NCBI GenBank assembly: GCA_963848045.1
Contig: CAWKCC010000003.1
Span: forward strand, 62,001 to 126,000
Direction of reading: 5' to 3'
Length of the DNA stretch: 64,000 nt
DNA from: CAVUAT01 sp963848045
Lineage (GTDB): Bacteria > Actinomycetota > Thermoleophilia > Solirubrobacterales > 70-9
A program made the translations under genes and the position numbers. The notes under the pieces are model-generated. The model was given only the letters and a program-made list of their open reading frames with translations, made no database searches and was not told the origin of the DNA. Positions 1 to 8,335 of the stretch are shown here, in pieces (the stretch's first letter is position 1; every line of letters begins with the position of its first letter).

Positions 1-1298
1 GCGGCGGCCGGGTCGCGGGGCAGCGCGTCGCCGGCGCGGCTGAAGGCGACCACCCGGCGGCCTGCGCTGGTGTGCTTGTCGAGCTTCGCCGCCAGCTCCG
101 GGGGCAGCCGCAGCGCGCCCTGGGCTGCGAGCACGTCGGGGGCGCCGAGCACGTAGCTCTCGCTGGCGCCGCCGCGGCCGTTGAGGGTCAGCCCGCTCCA
201 CTTCCAAACCGAGGAGAAGGGCACCTCGGCCGAGACGCGCTCGGCCGTGGCCGGATGGCCTGCGGCGATAGCCTCCAGTGTGCGGTTGCGCTCGCCCGAG
301 CTCGCGGCGAAGCGCGCCAGCGCCTTGCGCGCCGCGTCGGGATCGCCCCCGTCGGCGACCTCGACCGCGATCAGCTCCAGCTCGCCGCTGGTCAGCGTGC
401 CGGTCTTGTCCACGCAGATCGTGTCGACGGCGGCCAGCGACTCGGTCGCCGACATCTGCTGGACGAGGGTGTCGAGCCTCGCCAGCCGCACCGCGGCGAC
501 AGCGAGCGTGACGCTCATCAGCAGCACCAGTCCCTCGGGGATCAGGGTGATCAGGCCCGCCGTCGCCGTCTGGGCGGCCTCGTCGAGCGGTGTGCTGCGA
601 GCCGAGAGAGCGAAGATCAGCATCACGGCGAGTGGCGCCATCAGCCATGTGGAGGCGACGATCACCTGGTTGACCTCCTCCTGCAGGGGCGAGGGCGGGT
701 GGCGAAAGGTCCGCGCCTCGCCGGCGATCTGCTCGGCGTGAGAGTCCTCGCGCACGGCGTCGACCTCGTAGTGGCCGGAGCCGGAGAGCACGAACGATCC
801 CGACAGCGCCCGGTCGCCGGCCTGCTTGCGGATCCCGTCGGCCTCTCCGGTCAGCATCGACTCGTCGAGGGTGAGCCCGCGGCTCGCGACCAGCGCGCCG
901 TCGGCGACCAGCTGGTCGCCGGGCTCGACCCGCACGTGGTCGCCGGGCACGACCTCGTCGGCATGCACCTCGACCTGCTCGCCGTCTCGGATCACCTTCG
1001 CCCTCGGCGCCACCAGCAGCGCCAGGCTCTCCAGGGTCTCCTTGGCCTTCAGCTCCTGGCGGATGCCGATGTAGCTGTTGACGATCGCGATCAAGCCGAA
1101 GATCGCATCTGCCCAGAGCCCGAGCGAGAGGATGAGGATGAAGAAGACGCCGATGATCGCGTTGAACAGCGTCAGCACGTTCCCCGCGACGATGCTCGTC
1201 ACCGTGCGGCTGGTGCGATCCTCGACCGGGCCCAGGGCGCGCAGGCGCTTCTCGGCCTCACGGCTCGACAGGCCCCCCGGATGCGCTTCGGCGCTCAC
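1..1298 (-). CDS. Cation-translocating P-type ATPase, CtpE/Ca2+-type, 3' end cut by window edge
   Basis: This gene encodes a membrane pump that uses an aspartyl-phosphate intermediate to move a cation. Read on the minus strand it shows an N-terminal cytoplasmic segment, two early membrane helices, the actuator motif LTGEAD, a helix with IPEGLVLL, and the phosphorylation motif CVDKTGTLTSGE, with the Asp near residue 297. The nucleotide-binding domain begins and then runs off the window, so about 432 codons are visible. IPEGL in place of CPC argues against a heavy-metal pump and fits the P2-like or CtpE group (family knowledge). The substrate is inferred, probably Ca2+. The GTG at 1298 is my preferred start. 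An in-frame GTG at 1343 is possible and would approach the divergent gene at 1370. Confidence 0.85.
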   Translation of the reverse strand, partial: MSAEAHPGGLSSREAEKRLRALGPVEDRTSRTVTSIVAGNVLTLFNAIIGVFFILILSLGLWADAIFGLIAIVNSYIGIRQELKAKETLESLALLVAPRAKVIRDGEQVEVHADEVVPGDHVRVEPGDQLVADGALVASRGLTLDESMLTGEADGIRKQAGDRALSGSFVLSGSGHYEVDAVREDSHAEQIAGEARTFRHPPSPLQEEVNQVIVASTWLMAPLAVMLIFALSARSTPLDEAAQTATAGLITLIPEGLVLLMSVTLAVAAVRLARLDTLVQQMSATESLAAVDTICVDKTGTLTSGELELIAVEVADGGDPDAARKALARFAASSGERNRTLEAIAAGHPATAERVSAEVPFSSVWKWSGLTLNGRGGASESYVLGAPDVLAAQGALRLPPELAAKLDKHTSAGRRVVAFSRAGDALPRDPAA

Positions 1299-1369
1299 CT
1301 CCCCATTGATAGCGGAGCCGGGCGCCGACAACGCGCCGGCCACCGCGCTGGCGTAGGGTTGGGGGCCGG

Positions 1370-2446
1370 ATGGGGCTGAAGCTCGGACTCAACCTCGGCT
1401 ACTGGGGAATCGGCCCCCAGGGTGACGAGGCCGTGGACCTGGTGCAGGCGGTCGAGAAGGCCGGCTTCGACTCGGTCTGGGCGGCCGAGTCCTACGGCTC
1501 CGACGCGGTCAGCGTCCTCGCCTATCTGGCGGCCAAGACCGAGACGATCCAGCTGGGTGCGGCGATCATGCAGGTCCCCGCCCGCCCGCCGGCGGCCGCG
1601 GCGATGGCCGGCGCGACGATTGACGCCCTCTCAGGCGGGCGCTTCATCTTCGGCTTCGGTCCCTCGGGCCCGCAGGTCTCCGAAGGCTGGTACGGCGTGC
1701 CCTACGCCAAGCCCTGGGGCCGCACCCGCGAGTACGTCGAGATCGTCAAGGAGATCATCGCCCGCGAGGGCCGCCTCGAGCACGCCGGCGAGCACTTCAC
1801 CCTGCCGCTGAGCGAGGGCGAGGGCGTCACCGGCCAGGGCAAGGCCCTGAAGCTCAATTTCCATCCCGTCCGCAACCACATCCCGATCTACATCGGCGCG
1901 ATCGGGCGCAAGTCGGTCGAGTTCGCCGCCGAGGCCGCCGACGGCTGGATCCCGATCTTCTTCTCGGTCGACAAGTGGGAGGAGACCTGGGGAGAGCACA
2001 TCGAGACCGGCCTCGCGAAGGGATCGCGCACCCGCGCGGAGTTCGCGGTCTCGCCCTCGGTCCAGGTCGCGATCGACGGCGACCTCGAGGCGGCGCGCAA
2101 CGTCGTCAAGGTGGGCCTGCTCCTCTACCTCGGGGGCATGGGCTCACGCAAGACCAACTTCTACGTCGACCTCACCCATCGCTTCGGCTTCGGCGAGGTC
2201 GCCGACGAGGTGCAGTCGCTCTATCTCGACGGCAAGCGCGACGAGGCATTCGCGGCGATCCCCGACGAGCTCGTGCAGGCGACCTCGATGATCGGCAGCG
2301 AGGACGAGGTGGCCGATCGCGTCAAGGCCTTCGAGCAGCAGGGCGTCGACCGCATGATCGTCTCGCCCGTCCACGGCTCGCCCGAGGAGCGCCTGCACAC
2401 GGTCGGGCGCTTGGCCGAGATGGTCGGCGCGGGCGCGCCTGCCTAG
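1370..2446 (+). CDS. LLM-class F420-dependent oxidoreductase
   Basis: A 358-residue luciferase-like monooxygenase (LLM) fold protein. The N-terminus MGLKLGLNLGYWG, the SVWAAESYG segment, the GRFIFGFGPSGPQ loop and IPIYIGAIG are typical of actinobacterial F420-dependent oxidoreductases, which use reduced F420 to reduce or oxidise an unknown substrate. FMN use cannot be excluded from sequence alone. A TAGGGT hexamer at 1354-1359 lies 10 nt before the ATG, so the transcript should have almost no leader. The next gene begins 1 nt after the stop codon, which suggests cotranscription with the ABC exporter. A second LLM protein lies at 13200-14141 and is not a close copy. Confidence 0.88.
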   Translation: MGLKLGLNLGYWGIGPQGDEAVDLVQAVEKAGFDSVWAAESYGSDAVSVLAYLAAKTETIQLGAAIMQVPARPPAAAAMAGATIDALSGGRFIFGFGPSGPQVSEGWYGVPYAKPWGRTREYVEIVKEIIAREGRLEHAGEHFTLPLSEGEGVTGQGKALKLNFHPVRNHIPIYIGAIGRKSVEFAAEAADGWIPIFFSVDKWEETWGEHIETGLAKGSRTRAEFAVSPSVQVAIDGDLEAARNVVKVGLLLYLGGMGSRKTNFYVDLTHRFGFGEVADEVQSLYLDGKRDEAFAAIPDELVQATSMIGSEDEVADRVKAFEQQGVDRMIVSPVHGSPEERLHTVGRLAEMVGAGAPA

Positions 2447-2447
2447 C

Positions 2448-3185
2448 TTGGCGGGGCCGCGGGCGGCAGCGGCCCCCGAGGCGATCGCGGTCGACCGTCT
2501 GGCCGTCGAGAGGGGCGGCCGCGAGGTGCTGCACGCGCTCAGCTTCGAGCTCGCACCCGGATCCGTCGTCGGCCTGCTGGGGCCCAGCGGCTGCGGCAAG
2601 ACCACCCTGATGCGGGCGATCGTCGGCGTCCAGGTGGTCAGGTCCGGCGCAGTCACCGTGCTCGGCGAGCCCGCCGGCTCGCCGGGCCTGCGCCGCCGAG
2701 TCGGCTACGTGACCCAGGCTCCCTCCGTGTACGGCGATCTCAGCGTCAGGGAGAACCTTCGCTACTTCAGCCGCGTGCTCGGGGTCCCCTCGTCGCGGAT
2801 CGACGAGGTGGTCGCCTCGGTCGACCTCGGCGCCCACTCCGAGCAGCTCGTCTCCACGCTGTCGGGAGGACAGAGCGCCAGGGTCTCGCTTGCGACGGCA
2901 CTGCTCGGAGAGCCCGAGCTGCTCGTCCTCGACGAGCCGACCGTCGGCCTTGATCCGGTCCTTCGCGAGTCGCTGTGGAGCGACTTCCACGCGCTCGCCG
3001 ACGCGGGCACGACGCTGCTCGTCTCCAGCCACGTGATGGACGAGGCCGAGCGCTGCGACCGCCTGCTGCTGATGCGCGACGGCGATCTGCTCTCGACCGA
3101 GACCCCGGATGAGCTGCGGGCGCGGACCGGGGAGCAGGACCTCGAGCACGCCTTCCTGGCCCTGATCCGGAAGCGGGAGCGATGA
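2448..3185 (+). CDS. ABC transporter ATP-binding protein (ABC-2 exporter type)
   Basis: A 245-residue ATPase subunit. It has the Walker A motif GPSGCGKTT, the Q-loop region YVTQAPSVYGDLSVREN, the signature LSGGQ, the Walker B LLVLDEPTVGLD and the switch His in SSHVMDEAE. This order and the DrrA/CcmA-like C-terminus fit an exporter that works with the membrane protein encoded next. It probably starts with TTG at 2448, 1 nt after the preceding stop, so translation may be coupled. Its own stop overlaps the permease start. The substrate (drug, lipid or polysaccharide) cannot be deduced. Confidence 0.9.
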   Translation: MAGPRAAAAPEAIAVDRLAVERGGREVLHALSFELAPGSVVGLLGPSGCGKTTLMRAIVGVQVVRSGAVTVLGEPAGSPGLRRRVGYVTQAPSVYGDLSVRENLRYFSRVLGVPSSRIDEVVASVDLGAHSEQLVSTLSGGQSARVSLATALLGEPELLVLDEPTVGLDPVLRESLWSDFHALADAGTTLLVSSHVMDEAERCDRLLLMRDGDLLSTETPDELRARTGEQDLEHAFLALIRKRER

Positions 3186-3916
3186 CCCCGCGGATCGCAA
3201 TCGCGACTGCCGCCAGGGTGCTGGCCCAGCTTCGCCACGATCCGCGCACGATCGTCCTGCTGCTGGTGGTGCCGGCGGGGCTCGTGACGCTGCTGCGCTA
3301 TGTGCTGAACGACCAGGCGACCTTCGACCGGCTGGGTGCGCCGCTGGTCGGGATGTTCCCGTTCATCACGATGTTCCTGGTCACCTCGATCACGATGCTG
3401 CGCGAGCGCACCAGCGGCACGCTCGAGCGCCTCATGTCGATGCCGATCGCGAAGCTCGATCTGCTGCTCGGCTACGGACTGGCCTTCGCGCTCGTGGCCG
3501 CAGCGCAGGCCACCGTCACCGCCGCCGTCGCCTTCGGCCTGCTCGACCTGGACGTGGTGGGCTCCGCGCCGGCGGTGGTGCTGCTCGCAGTCGCCAACGC
3601 GATCCTGGGCATGGCACTGGGGCTGCTGGTCAGCGCCTTCGCCACCACCGAGTTCCAGGCCGTGCAGTTCATGCCCGCCTTCGTGTTGCCGCAGCTGCTG
3701 CTCTGCGGCCTGTTCGTGCCGCGCGACCAGATGGCTCCCGCGCTCGAGGCGGTCTCCTATGCCCTGCCGCTGACCTACGCCTTCGACGCCCTGGAGCGGG
3801 TCGCCACGGAGGGTTCGCTGGGGAGCGCGGGCGTCGTCGACGTGGTCGTGGTCGTGAGCGTCACCCTGCTCTCGCTGGCGCTCGGCGCCGCGACGCTGCG
3901 GCGGCGGACGCCGTAG
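3182..3916 (+). CDS. ABC-2 type transporter permease
   Basis: A 244-residue integral membrane protein with about six hydrophobic helices. It carries the ABC-2 region TSITMLRERTSGTLERLMSMP, followed by helices from about residue 95 onward. The ATG overlaps the stop of the ATPase gene by 4 nt (ATGA), which indicates translational coupling and a two-subunit half-transporter that would dimerise. FVPRDQMAPALEAVSYALP is the conserved segment before the last helix in DrrB/YhhJ-type permeases. Substrate unknown. Confidence 0.88.
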   Translation: MTPRIAIATAARVLAQLRHDPRTIVLLLVVPAGLVTLLRYVLNDQATFDRLGAPLVGMFPFITMFLVTSITMLRERTSGTLERLMSMPIAKLDLLLGYGLAFALVAAAQATVTAAVAFGLLDLDVVGSAPAVVLLAVANAILGMALGLLVSAFATTEFQAVQFMPAFVLPQLLLCGLFVPRDQMAPALEAVSYALPLTYAFDALERVATEGSLGSAGVVDVVVVVSVTLLSLALGAATLRRRTP

Positions 3917-3961
3917 GGGCCGCCGGGCCACCCCTGCCGTGCGTTTCCCCCCGATTCTCAA

Positions 3962-4016
3962 TAGCCTTCCGCGCCGCTGATGCGAATCGGAGTCCTCTAG
4001 ATGCGAATCGGAGTCC
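3962..4016 (+). promoter_or_regulatory. Start region of pntAA with a 21-bp tandem duplication and a 6-codon mini-ORF
   Basis: The TAGCCT hexamer at 3962-3967 resembles the -10 elements of other genes here. ATGCGAATCGGAGTCC occurs at 3980-3995 and again at 4001-4016, a 21-nt period. The first copy reads Met-Arg-Ile-Gly-Val-Leu-stop, and its TAG (3998-4000) touches the ATG of pntAA at 4001. The second copy encodes the true MRIGVPKESA N-terminus. Translation of pntAA may therefore depend on termination and re-initiation after the mini-ORF. Both the promoter role and re-initiation are inferences. Confidence 0.6.
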
Positions 4017-5155
4017 CCAAGGAGAGCGCCCCCGGCGAGCGGCGCGTGGCCCTCGTGCCTGACACGGTCAAGGCGATGACCGCCGAGCAGCTCGAGGTCG
4101 TGGTCGAACCCGGGGCCGGCGAGGCCGCCTCCTATCCGGACTCCGCCTACTCCGAGGCGGGCGCCAAGCTCGACGGCGACCCCTGGGGCGCCGACGTCGT
4201 GCTGCACGTGGCGCCGCTGAGGAGCGAGGAGGTGGGGCGGCTGAGCAAAGGCCAGGTGCTGATCGGCTTCCTCGCGCCGCTGACCGACGGCGAGCTCGCG
4301 CGGTCGCTGGCCTCGGCCGGCGTGACCAGCTTCGCGGTCGAGGCGATCCCCCGGATCACCCGCGCCCAGTCCATGGACGCGCTCTCCTCGCAGGCCAACC
4401 TGGGCGGCTACATGACGGTGCTGATCGCGGCGCGCGAGTCCGGGCGCCTGTTCCCGATGATGACCACGGCCGCCGGCACCGTGCCCCCCGCCAAGGTGCT
4501 GGTGCTCGGCGCCGGGGTGGCGGGACTGCAGGCGATCGCCACGGCGAAGCGGCTGGGCGGCGTCGTCACCGGCTTCGACGTTCGTTCGGTGGTCAAGGAG
4601 CAGGTCGAGTCGCTCGGCGGGCGCTTTCTGGAGGTCGAGGCGGTCAAGGACGCCGAGGGCGAGGGCGGGTACGCGCGGCCGCTGACCGAGGAGGAGAACG
4701 AGAAGCTCCGCGGCGAGCTGGCCGAGGCCGCGCAGCGGATGGACGTGATCATCAGCACCGCCGCCATTCCCGGGCGCCCCGCGCCGTTGCTGATCACGGC
4801 CGACGCCGTCCGGGGGATGGCGCCGGGCTCGGTGATCATCGACATGGCGGCCGAGACCGGCGGCAACTGCGAGCTGACCAAGGCGGGGGAGACCGTCACC
4901 GAGAAGGGCGTCAAGGTGATAGGCCCGGTCAACCTGCCGAGCGAGATGGCGCCCGACGCCTCTGCGCTGTACGCCAAGAACCTCTCCAATCTGCTCGAGC
5001 TGATCGTCGAGGACGGAAAGCTGAACCTGGACTTCGAGGACGAGATCGTCGCCGGCTGCTGCCTGACCCGCGACGGCGAGATCGTCAACGAGCGCGCCAG
5101 GCAGGCTCTCGGGCTCGGCGACCCCGAAGGCGAATCGAAGGAGGCCGCGGGATAG
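4001..5155 (+). CDS. pntAA: NAD(P) transhydrogenase subunit alpha, part 1 (NAD-binding dI)
   Basis: A 384-residue soluble subunit of the proton-pumping transhydrogenase, which passes hydride between NADH and NADP+ using the proton gradient. The N-terminus MRIGVPKESAPGERRVALVP and the RSMD-type loop RAQSMDALSSQANLGGY are diagnostic of the AlaDH/PNT family. The Rossmann site is VLVLGAGVAGLQAIATAKRLGG near residue 168. It is followed by pntAB and pntB with 2-nt gaps, the split three-gene arrangement known from Rhodospirillum rubrum. The ATG at 4001 starts the conserved N-terminus. An upstream near-copy of the start (3980) is out-competed by a stop codon. Confidence 0.96.
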   Translation: MRIGVPKESAPGERRVALVPDTVKAMTAEQLEVVVEPGAGEAASYPDSAYSEAGAKLDGDPWGADVVLHVAPLRSEEVGRLSKGQVLIGFLAPLTDGELARSLASAGVTSFAVEAIPRITRAQSMDALSSQANLGGYMTVLIAARESGRLFPMMTTAAGTVPPAKVLVLGAGVAGLQAIATAKRLGGVVTGFDVRSVVKEQVESLGGRFLEVEAVKDAEGEGGYARPLTEEENEKLRGELAEAAQRMDVIISTAAIPGRPAPLLITADAVRGMAPGSVIIDMAAETGGNCELTKAGETVTEKGVKVIGPVNLPSEMAPDASALYAKNLSNLLELIVEDGKLNLDFEDEIVAGCCLTRDGEIVNERARQALGLGDPEGESKEAAG

Positions 5156-5157
5156 CG

Positions 5158-5517
5158 ATGGACCTGATGACCGAGGTGATCATCTTCGTGCTCGCCGCGT
5201 TCGTCGGCTTCGAGGTGATCTCGAAGGTTCCGACGACACTGCACACGCCGCTGATGTCCCAGACCAACGCGATCCACGGGATCGTCGTGCTCGGCGGGCT
5301 GATCGTGGTCGGCCTCTCCGACAACGTCCTCGACAACGTGATCGCGACGATCGCGATCACCTTCGGGACGATCAACATCGTCGGCGGCTTTCTGGTCACC
5401 GACCGGATGCTGGGCATGTTCACCCGCAAGCCGAAGCGCGAGATCGAGGCGAGCGGGGCCGCGCCCCTGCCCTCGAGCTCGAGCGAGGCGGCGAAGCAGG
5501 CCGAGGAGGAGCGCTAG
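5158..5517 (+). CDS. pntAB: NAD(P) transhydrogenase subunit alpha, part 2 (membrane)
   Basis: A 119-residue membrane subunit with three to four hydrophobic helices. The segment VPTTLHTPLMSQTNAIHG is the conserved signature of the alpha-subunit membrane domain. It forms the proton channel together with the membrane part of PntB. It starts 2 nt after the pntAA stop and ends 2 nt before pntB, so the three genes form one operon. The C-terminal tail is Ala/Ser/Glu-rich and probably cytoplasmic. Confidence 0.95.
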   Translation: MDLMTEVIIFVLAAFVGFEVISKVPTTLHTPLMSQTNAIHGIVVLGGLIVVGLSDNVLDNVIATIAITFGTINIVGGFLVTDRMLGMFTRKPKREIEASGAAPLPSSSSEAAKQAEEER

Positions 5518-5519
5518 GC

Positions 5520-6938
5520 ATGGCGCCGCTCGCCCTGCTGGAGCCCGGCTCCGACGCGGTTCAGGCTCTCTACCTGCTGGCTGTCTCCCTCTTCATCCTC
5601 GGGGTTCGCCAGGGCACCCACCCCACCACCGCCAAGCGCGGCAACCTGGTCGCCGCTGTCGGCATGGTGATCGCCGTGGCTACCACCCTGCTGCTGGACG
5701 GGGTCGGCAACTGGGGGCTGATCGTCGCCGGGATCGCGATCGGCACCGCGGTCGGCGTGATCGCCTCGATCAGGGTGCAGATGACCGCGATGCCACAGAT
5801 GGTCGCCCTCTACAACGGGGTGGGCGGCGGGGCGGTGGCGCTGATCGCCTGGGCCGAGTTCCGGCACCTGCTCCAAATCGGCGAGGAGATCCCGCTCGAC
5901 GAGCTGATCCCGATCCTGTTCTCGATGGTGGTCGGCTCGATCTCCTTCTGGGGTTCGAACATCGCCTTCGCCAAGCTCCAGGACCTGATCCCCACCAAGC
6001 CGCTGAAGGTGCCCGGCCAGCAGGTGATCAACGCCCTGCTGCTGCTCGGGATCGTCGCCTCCTGCGTGGTGCTGGTGGTCAACAACGATGACCCCAGCCA
6101 GGGGATCTTCATCGCGGTGCTGATCGCGGCGGCGCTGCTCGGCAACCTGGTCGTGCTGCCGATCGGAGGCGCCGACATGCCGGTGGTGATCTCCCTGCTG
6201 AACGCCTTCACCGGGCTGGCCGCCGCGGCCTCCGGCTTCGCCCTCGACAACATCGCGCTGATCGTCGCGGGCACCCTGGTGGGCTCCTCGGGAACGATCC
6301 TGACGCTGGAGATGGCGACCGCCATGAACCGCTCGGTCCCCAACATCCTCTTCGCGGGCTTCGGTGGCGCCCCGGCGGGCGGGGCCGGCGCCCCCGGCGA
6401 GGAGCGCCCCCACCGCTCGATCGGTCCCCAGGACGCGGCTATCGCCCTCGCCTACGCCGACTCGGTGGTGATCGTGCCCGGCTACGGGCTCGCCGTCGCC
6501 CAGGCGCAGCACGCTGTCAAGGAGATGTGCGACGAGCTCGAGAAGCGCGGCGTCACCGTCAGCTACGCGATCCACCCGGTGGCGGGGCGGATGCCGGGGC
6601 ACATGAACGTGCTGCTGGCCGAGGCCGACGTGCCCTACGAGAAGCTGAAGGAGATGGACGAGATCAACCCCGAGATGCCGCGCACCGACGTCGCCGTGGT
6701 GATCGGCGCCAACGACGTCACCAACCCGGCCGCCAAGAACGACCCCGACTCGCCGATCGCGGGCATGCCGATCATCGAGGTGGACGAGGCCCAGCAGGTG
6801 ATCGTCATCAAGCGCTCCCTCAGCCCCGGCTTCGCCGGCATCGACAACGACCTCTTCTACGAGGAGAACACCTCGATGCTGTTCTCAGACGCCAAGGCCG
6901 CCGCCCAGGAGATCGCGAGCGAGATCGAGGACCTCTGA
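5520..6938 (+). CDS. pntB: NAD(P) transhydrogenase subunit beta (membrane and NADP-binding dIII)
   Basis: A 472-residue subunit. The first half consists of about nine membrane helices containing YNGVGGGAVALIAWAEF and LPIGGADMPVVISLLNAFTG, both conserved in PntB. The C-terminal dIII domain binds NADP(H): SVVIVPGYGLAVAQAQ begins the Rossmann-like fold at about residue 318, and VVIGANDVTNPAAKNDP and VIVIKRSLSPGFAGIDN are hallmark motifs. It is the last gene of the operon. A G/C hairpin at 7015-7044 follows, between this gene and the converging lapA-like gene. Confidence 0.96.
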   Translation: MAPLALLEPGSDAVQALYLLAVSLFILGVRQGTHPTTAKRGNLVAAVGMVIAVATTLLLDGVGNWGLIVAGIAIGTAVGVIASIRVQMTAMPQMVALYNGVGGGAVALIAWAEFRHLLQIGEEIPLDELIPILFSMVVGSISFWGSNIAFAKLQDLIPTKPLKVPGQQVINALLLLGIVASCVVLVVNNDDPSQGIFIAVLIAAALLGNLVVLPIGGADMPVVISLLNAFTGLAAAASGFALDNIALIVAGTLVGSSGTILTLEMATAMNRSVPNILFAGFGGAPAGGAGAPGEERPHRSIGPQDAAIALAYADSVVIVPGYGLAVAQAQHAVKEMCDELEKRGVTVSYAIHPVAGRMPGHMNVLLAEADVPYEKLKEMDEINPEMPRTDVAVVIGANDVTNPAAKNDPDSPIAGMPIIEVDEAQQVIVIKRSLSPGFAGIDNDLFYEENTSMLFSDAKAAAQEIASEIEDL

Positions 6939-6959
6939 GCCGAGGACAAGGCGGGCCGC

Positions 6960-6993
6960 GGGGACTCGCTGGGCGCAGGGGACTCGCTGGGCG
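6960..6993 (+). repeat. 18-bp tandem repeat, about two copies
   Basis: GGGGACTCGCTGGGCG occurs at 6960-6975 and again at 6978-6993, an 18-nt period in the short intergenic space after pntB. No function is evident. It may be simple slippage. Confidence 0.6.
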
Positions 6994-7014
6994 GCGCCGG
7001 CATCGTCCGGCCCA

Positions 7015-7044
7015 CCGCCGCGCCCCGCGGGCCCGCCGCGGCGG
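7015..7044. terminator. Possible bidirectional terminator hairpin
   Basis: CCGCCGCG (7015-7022) pairs with CGCGGCGG (7037-7044) around a G/C-rich loop, between the converging ends of pntB and the lapA-like gene. There is no T-tract, as is common in high-GC actinobacteria. Termination is inferred from position and stem strength only. Confidence 0.4.
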
Positions 7045-7047
7045 CTC

Positions 7048-7287
7048 TCAGCCGGAGGAGGTCTTGCCGCGGCGGCCGCGCGGTGCCAGCAGCCCGATGA
7101 TCAGGCCCAGCAGGAATGCGAACAGCAGCGCGAAGACCAGCGGCGCCGTCGCTGTCCACAAGAGGAAGTCGACGGACACGTCCTTGGAGTTCTGGAGGAT
7201 GAAGATCGCGGCGACGATCACCGCAGCGACCGAGGCCCAGAACCTCCAGCCCTGCTGGCGCGCCTTGCCTGTCGAACCGGCCTCCAT
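7048..7287 (-). CDS. LapA-like (DUF1049) small membrane protein
   Basis: A 79-residue protein with two hydrophobic helices, about residues 15-32 and 49-67, separated by QNSKDVSVDFLLW. That loop is typical of the LapA/DUF1049 family, so named for lipopolysaccharide assembly in Gram-negatives. Its role in monoderm bacteria is unknown. The tail RGRRGKTSSG is basic and cytoplasmic. A TAGGGT hexamer reading on the minus strand (7302-7297) lies 9 nt upstream of the ATG, so its mRNA is probably leaderless or nearly so. Confidence 0.82.
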   Translation of the reverse strand: MEAGSTGKARQQGWRFWASVAAVIVAAIFILQNSKDVSVDFLLWTATAPLVFALLFAFLLGLIIGLLAPRGRRGKTSSG

Positions 7288-7388
7288 CGCGCCGCGACCC
7301 TACCACGCCGCCCGGCGCGACCAGGTGGCTCTCCCGGCACCTTTCGCGCGCCACGTGCGTCGCGTGGCCCGCAAGCCTCGGAGCTCTC

Positions 7389-8288
7389 ATGGACCGACGT
7401 GGTTTCGGAAGCGGGGGCGACCGGCGGCACGGACAGGCGACGGTGGAGTGGCTCGGTCTCGTGGCGCTCGTCGCCCTGGCACTCGGCTCCTCTCTCTGGG
7501 CGGCCGGGTCGTCGGCCACCGCTCTCTCCGTTCCACACGCTGTGCTCGAGCGCCTCGTCTGTGCGGCTCGGCTCAGCGAGGACTGCCGCCACGAGCCGAA
7601 GCTGAGCGCGGCCCATGGCGACGAGATCTCCCACCTGCTGCGGGCTCACGCCCCGGCGCTCTTCTACGAGCGCGGCATGAGCGCCCTGCCGGTCGACTAC
7701 CGGCGCTGCCGCGCCGACGCCTGCGCTGCCGGGGACGAGGCCGGGCAGGTGACGCGGACTCGCGCGGCCCAACCGGTCGCCGCCTTCACGCACGTGATCG
7801 ACTGCCGCGACGGCGCCCGCGCCGAAACCGAGGCTGCCGGCGCCGAGTGCGCGGGCCCACGCGCGGGCAACCTCTACCTGCAGTACTGGTTCTACTACCC
7901 CGGCAGCGCCACCGCCGAGGGCAGCACGCCGCTGAAAGGCGTGATCCGCAGGGCCAGCAGCGCTCTCGGCAGGCCGACGTACCACCCCGACGACTGGGAG
8001 AGCTACCAGGTGAGGATCGGCCCCGGCGGCGAGCGCTCGGCCCGCGCCAGCTCGCACCACGGCTATGGCGCCGGCTGGGTACCCGACGCTGACGCGCTGC
8101 GCGTCTCAGGGGGCAGCCACGCCGGCGAGGCGCGCGCCGACCGCCTCGCCGCCCGCACGACCAAGGATGGCCGCCTGCGCCTGATCCCGCTGCGCCGGAT
8201 CAGGGCCCGCGAGCGCTCCGGGTTCGCGGTCAGCCCGCCCTGGCTGAAGCGGGTCTTCGACGATCCGGAGTACGGAGGCACCGACTAG
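7389..8288 (+). CDS. TadE-like N-terminal helix fused to a VPS62-like soluble domain, function unknown
   Basis: A 299-residue protein. Residues 15-37 (GQATVEWLGLVALVALALG) look like the membrane helix of TadE/Flp-type pseudopilins, with Glu at the expected place. The remainder is an extracellular-type domain with LYLQYWFYYPGSAT, then HPDDWESYQVRIG and SSHHGYGAGW. These blocks resemble uncharacterised DWE-motif (VPS62/DUF946-like) proteins of actinobacteria. Four Cys at about residues 58, 66, 105 and 110 may form disulfides. No Tad assembly genes are nearby. The start at 7389 is the only one that keeps the helix N-terminal. Function not known. Confidence 0.7.
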   Translation: MDRRGFGSGGDRRHGQATVEWLGLVALVALALGSSLWAAGSSATALSVPHAVLERLVCAARLSEDCRHEPKLSAAHGDEISHLLRAHAPALFYERGMSALPVDYRRCRADACAAGDEAGQVTRTRAAQPVAAFTHVIDCRDGARAETEAAGAECAGPRAGNLYLQYWFYYPGSATAEGSTPLKGVIRRASSALGRPTYHPDDWESYQVRIGPGGERSARASSHHGYGAGWVPDADALRVSGGSHAGEARADRLAARTTKDGRLRLIPLRRIRARERSGFAVSPPWLKRVFDDPEYGGTD

Positions 8289-8335
8289 ACACCGTCGGCA
8301 CCGGCACCGGCACCGGCCAGGCCGGGGGGTCGACG

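Noticed and set aside
72..1379. A 435-codon plus-strand frame over the P-type ATPase
   Set aside because: It is a shadow of the minus-strand ATPase, whose translation shows DKTGT and TGE motifs. The composition of the plus frame is Arg/Gln/His-rich without a family signature.
8289..8335. GGCACC microsatellite after 8288
   Set aside because: Three short hexamer repeats in a 47-bp convergent gap; no evidence of function.
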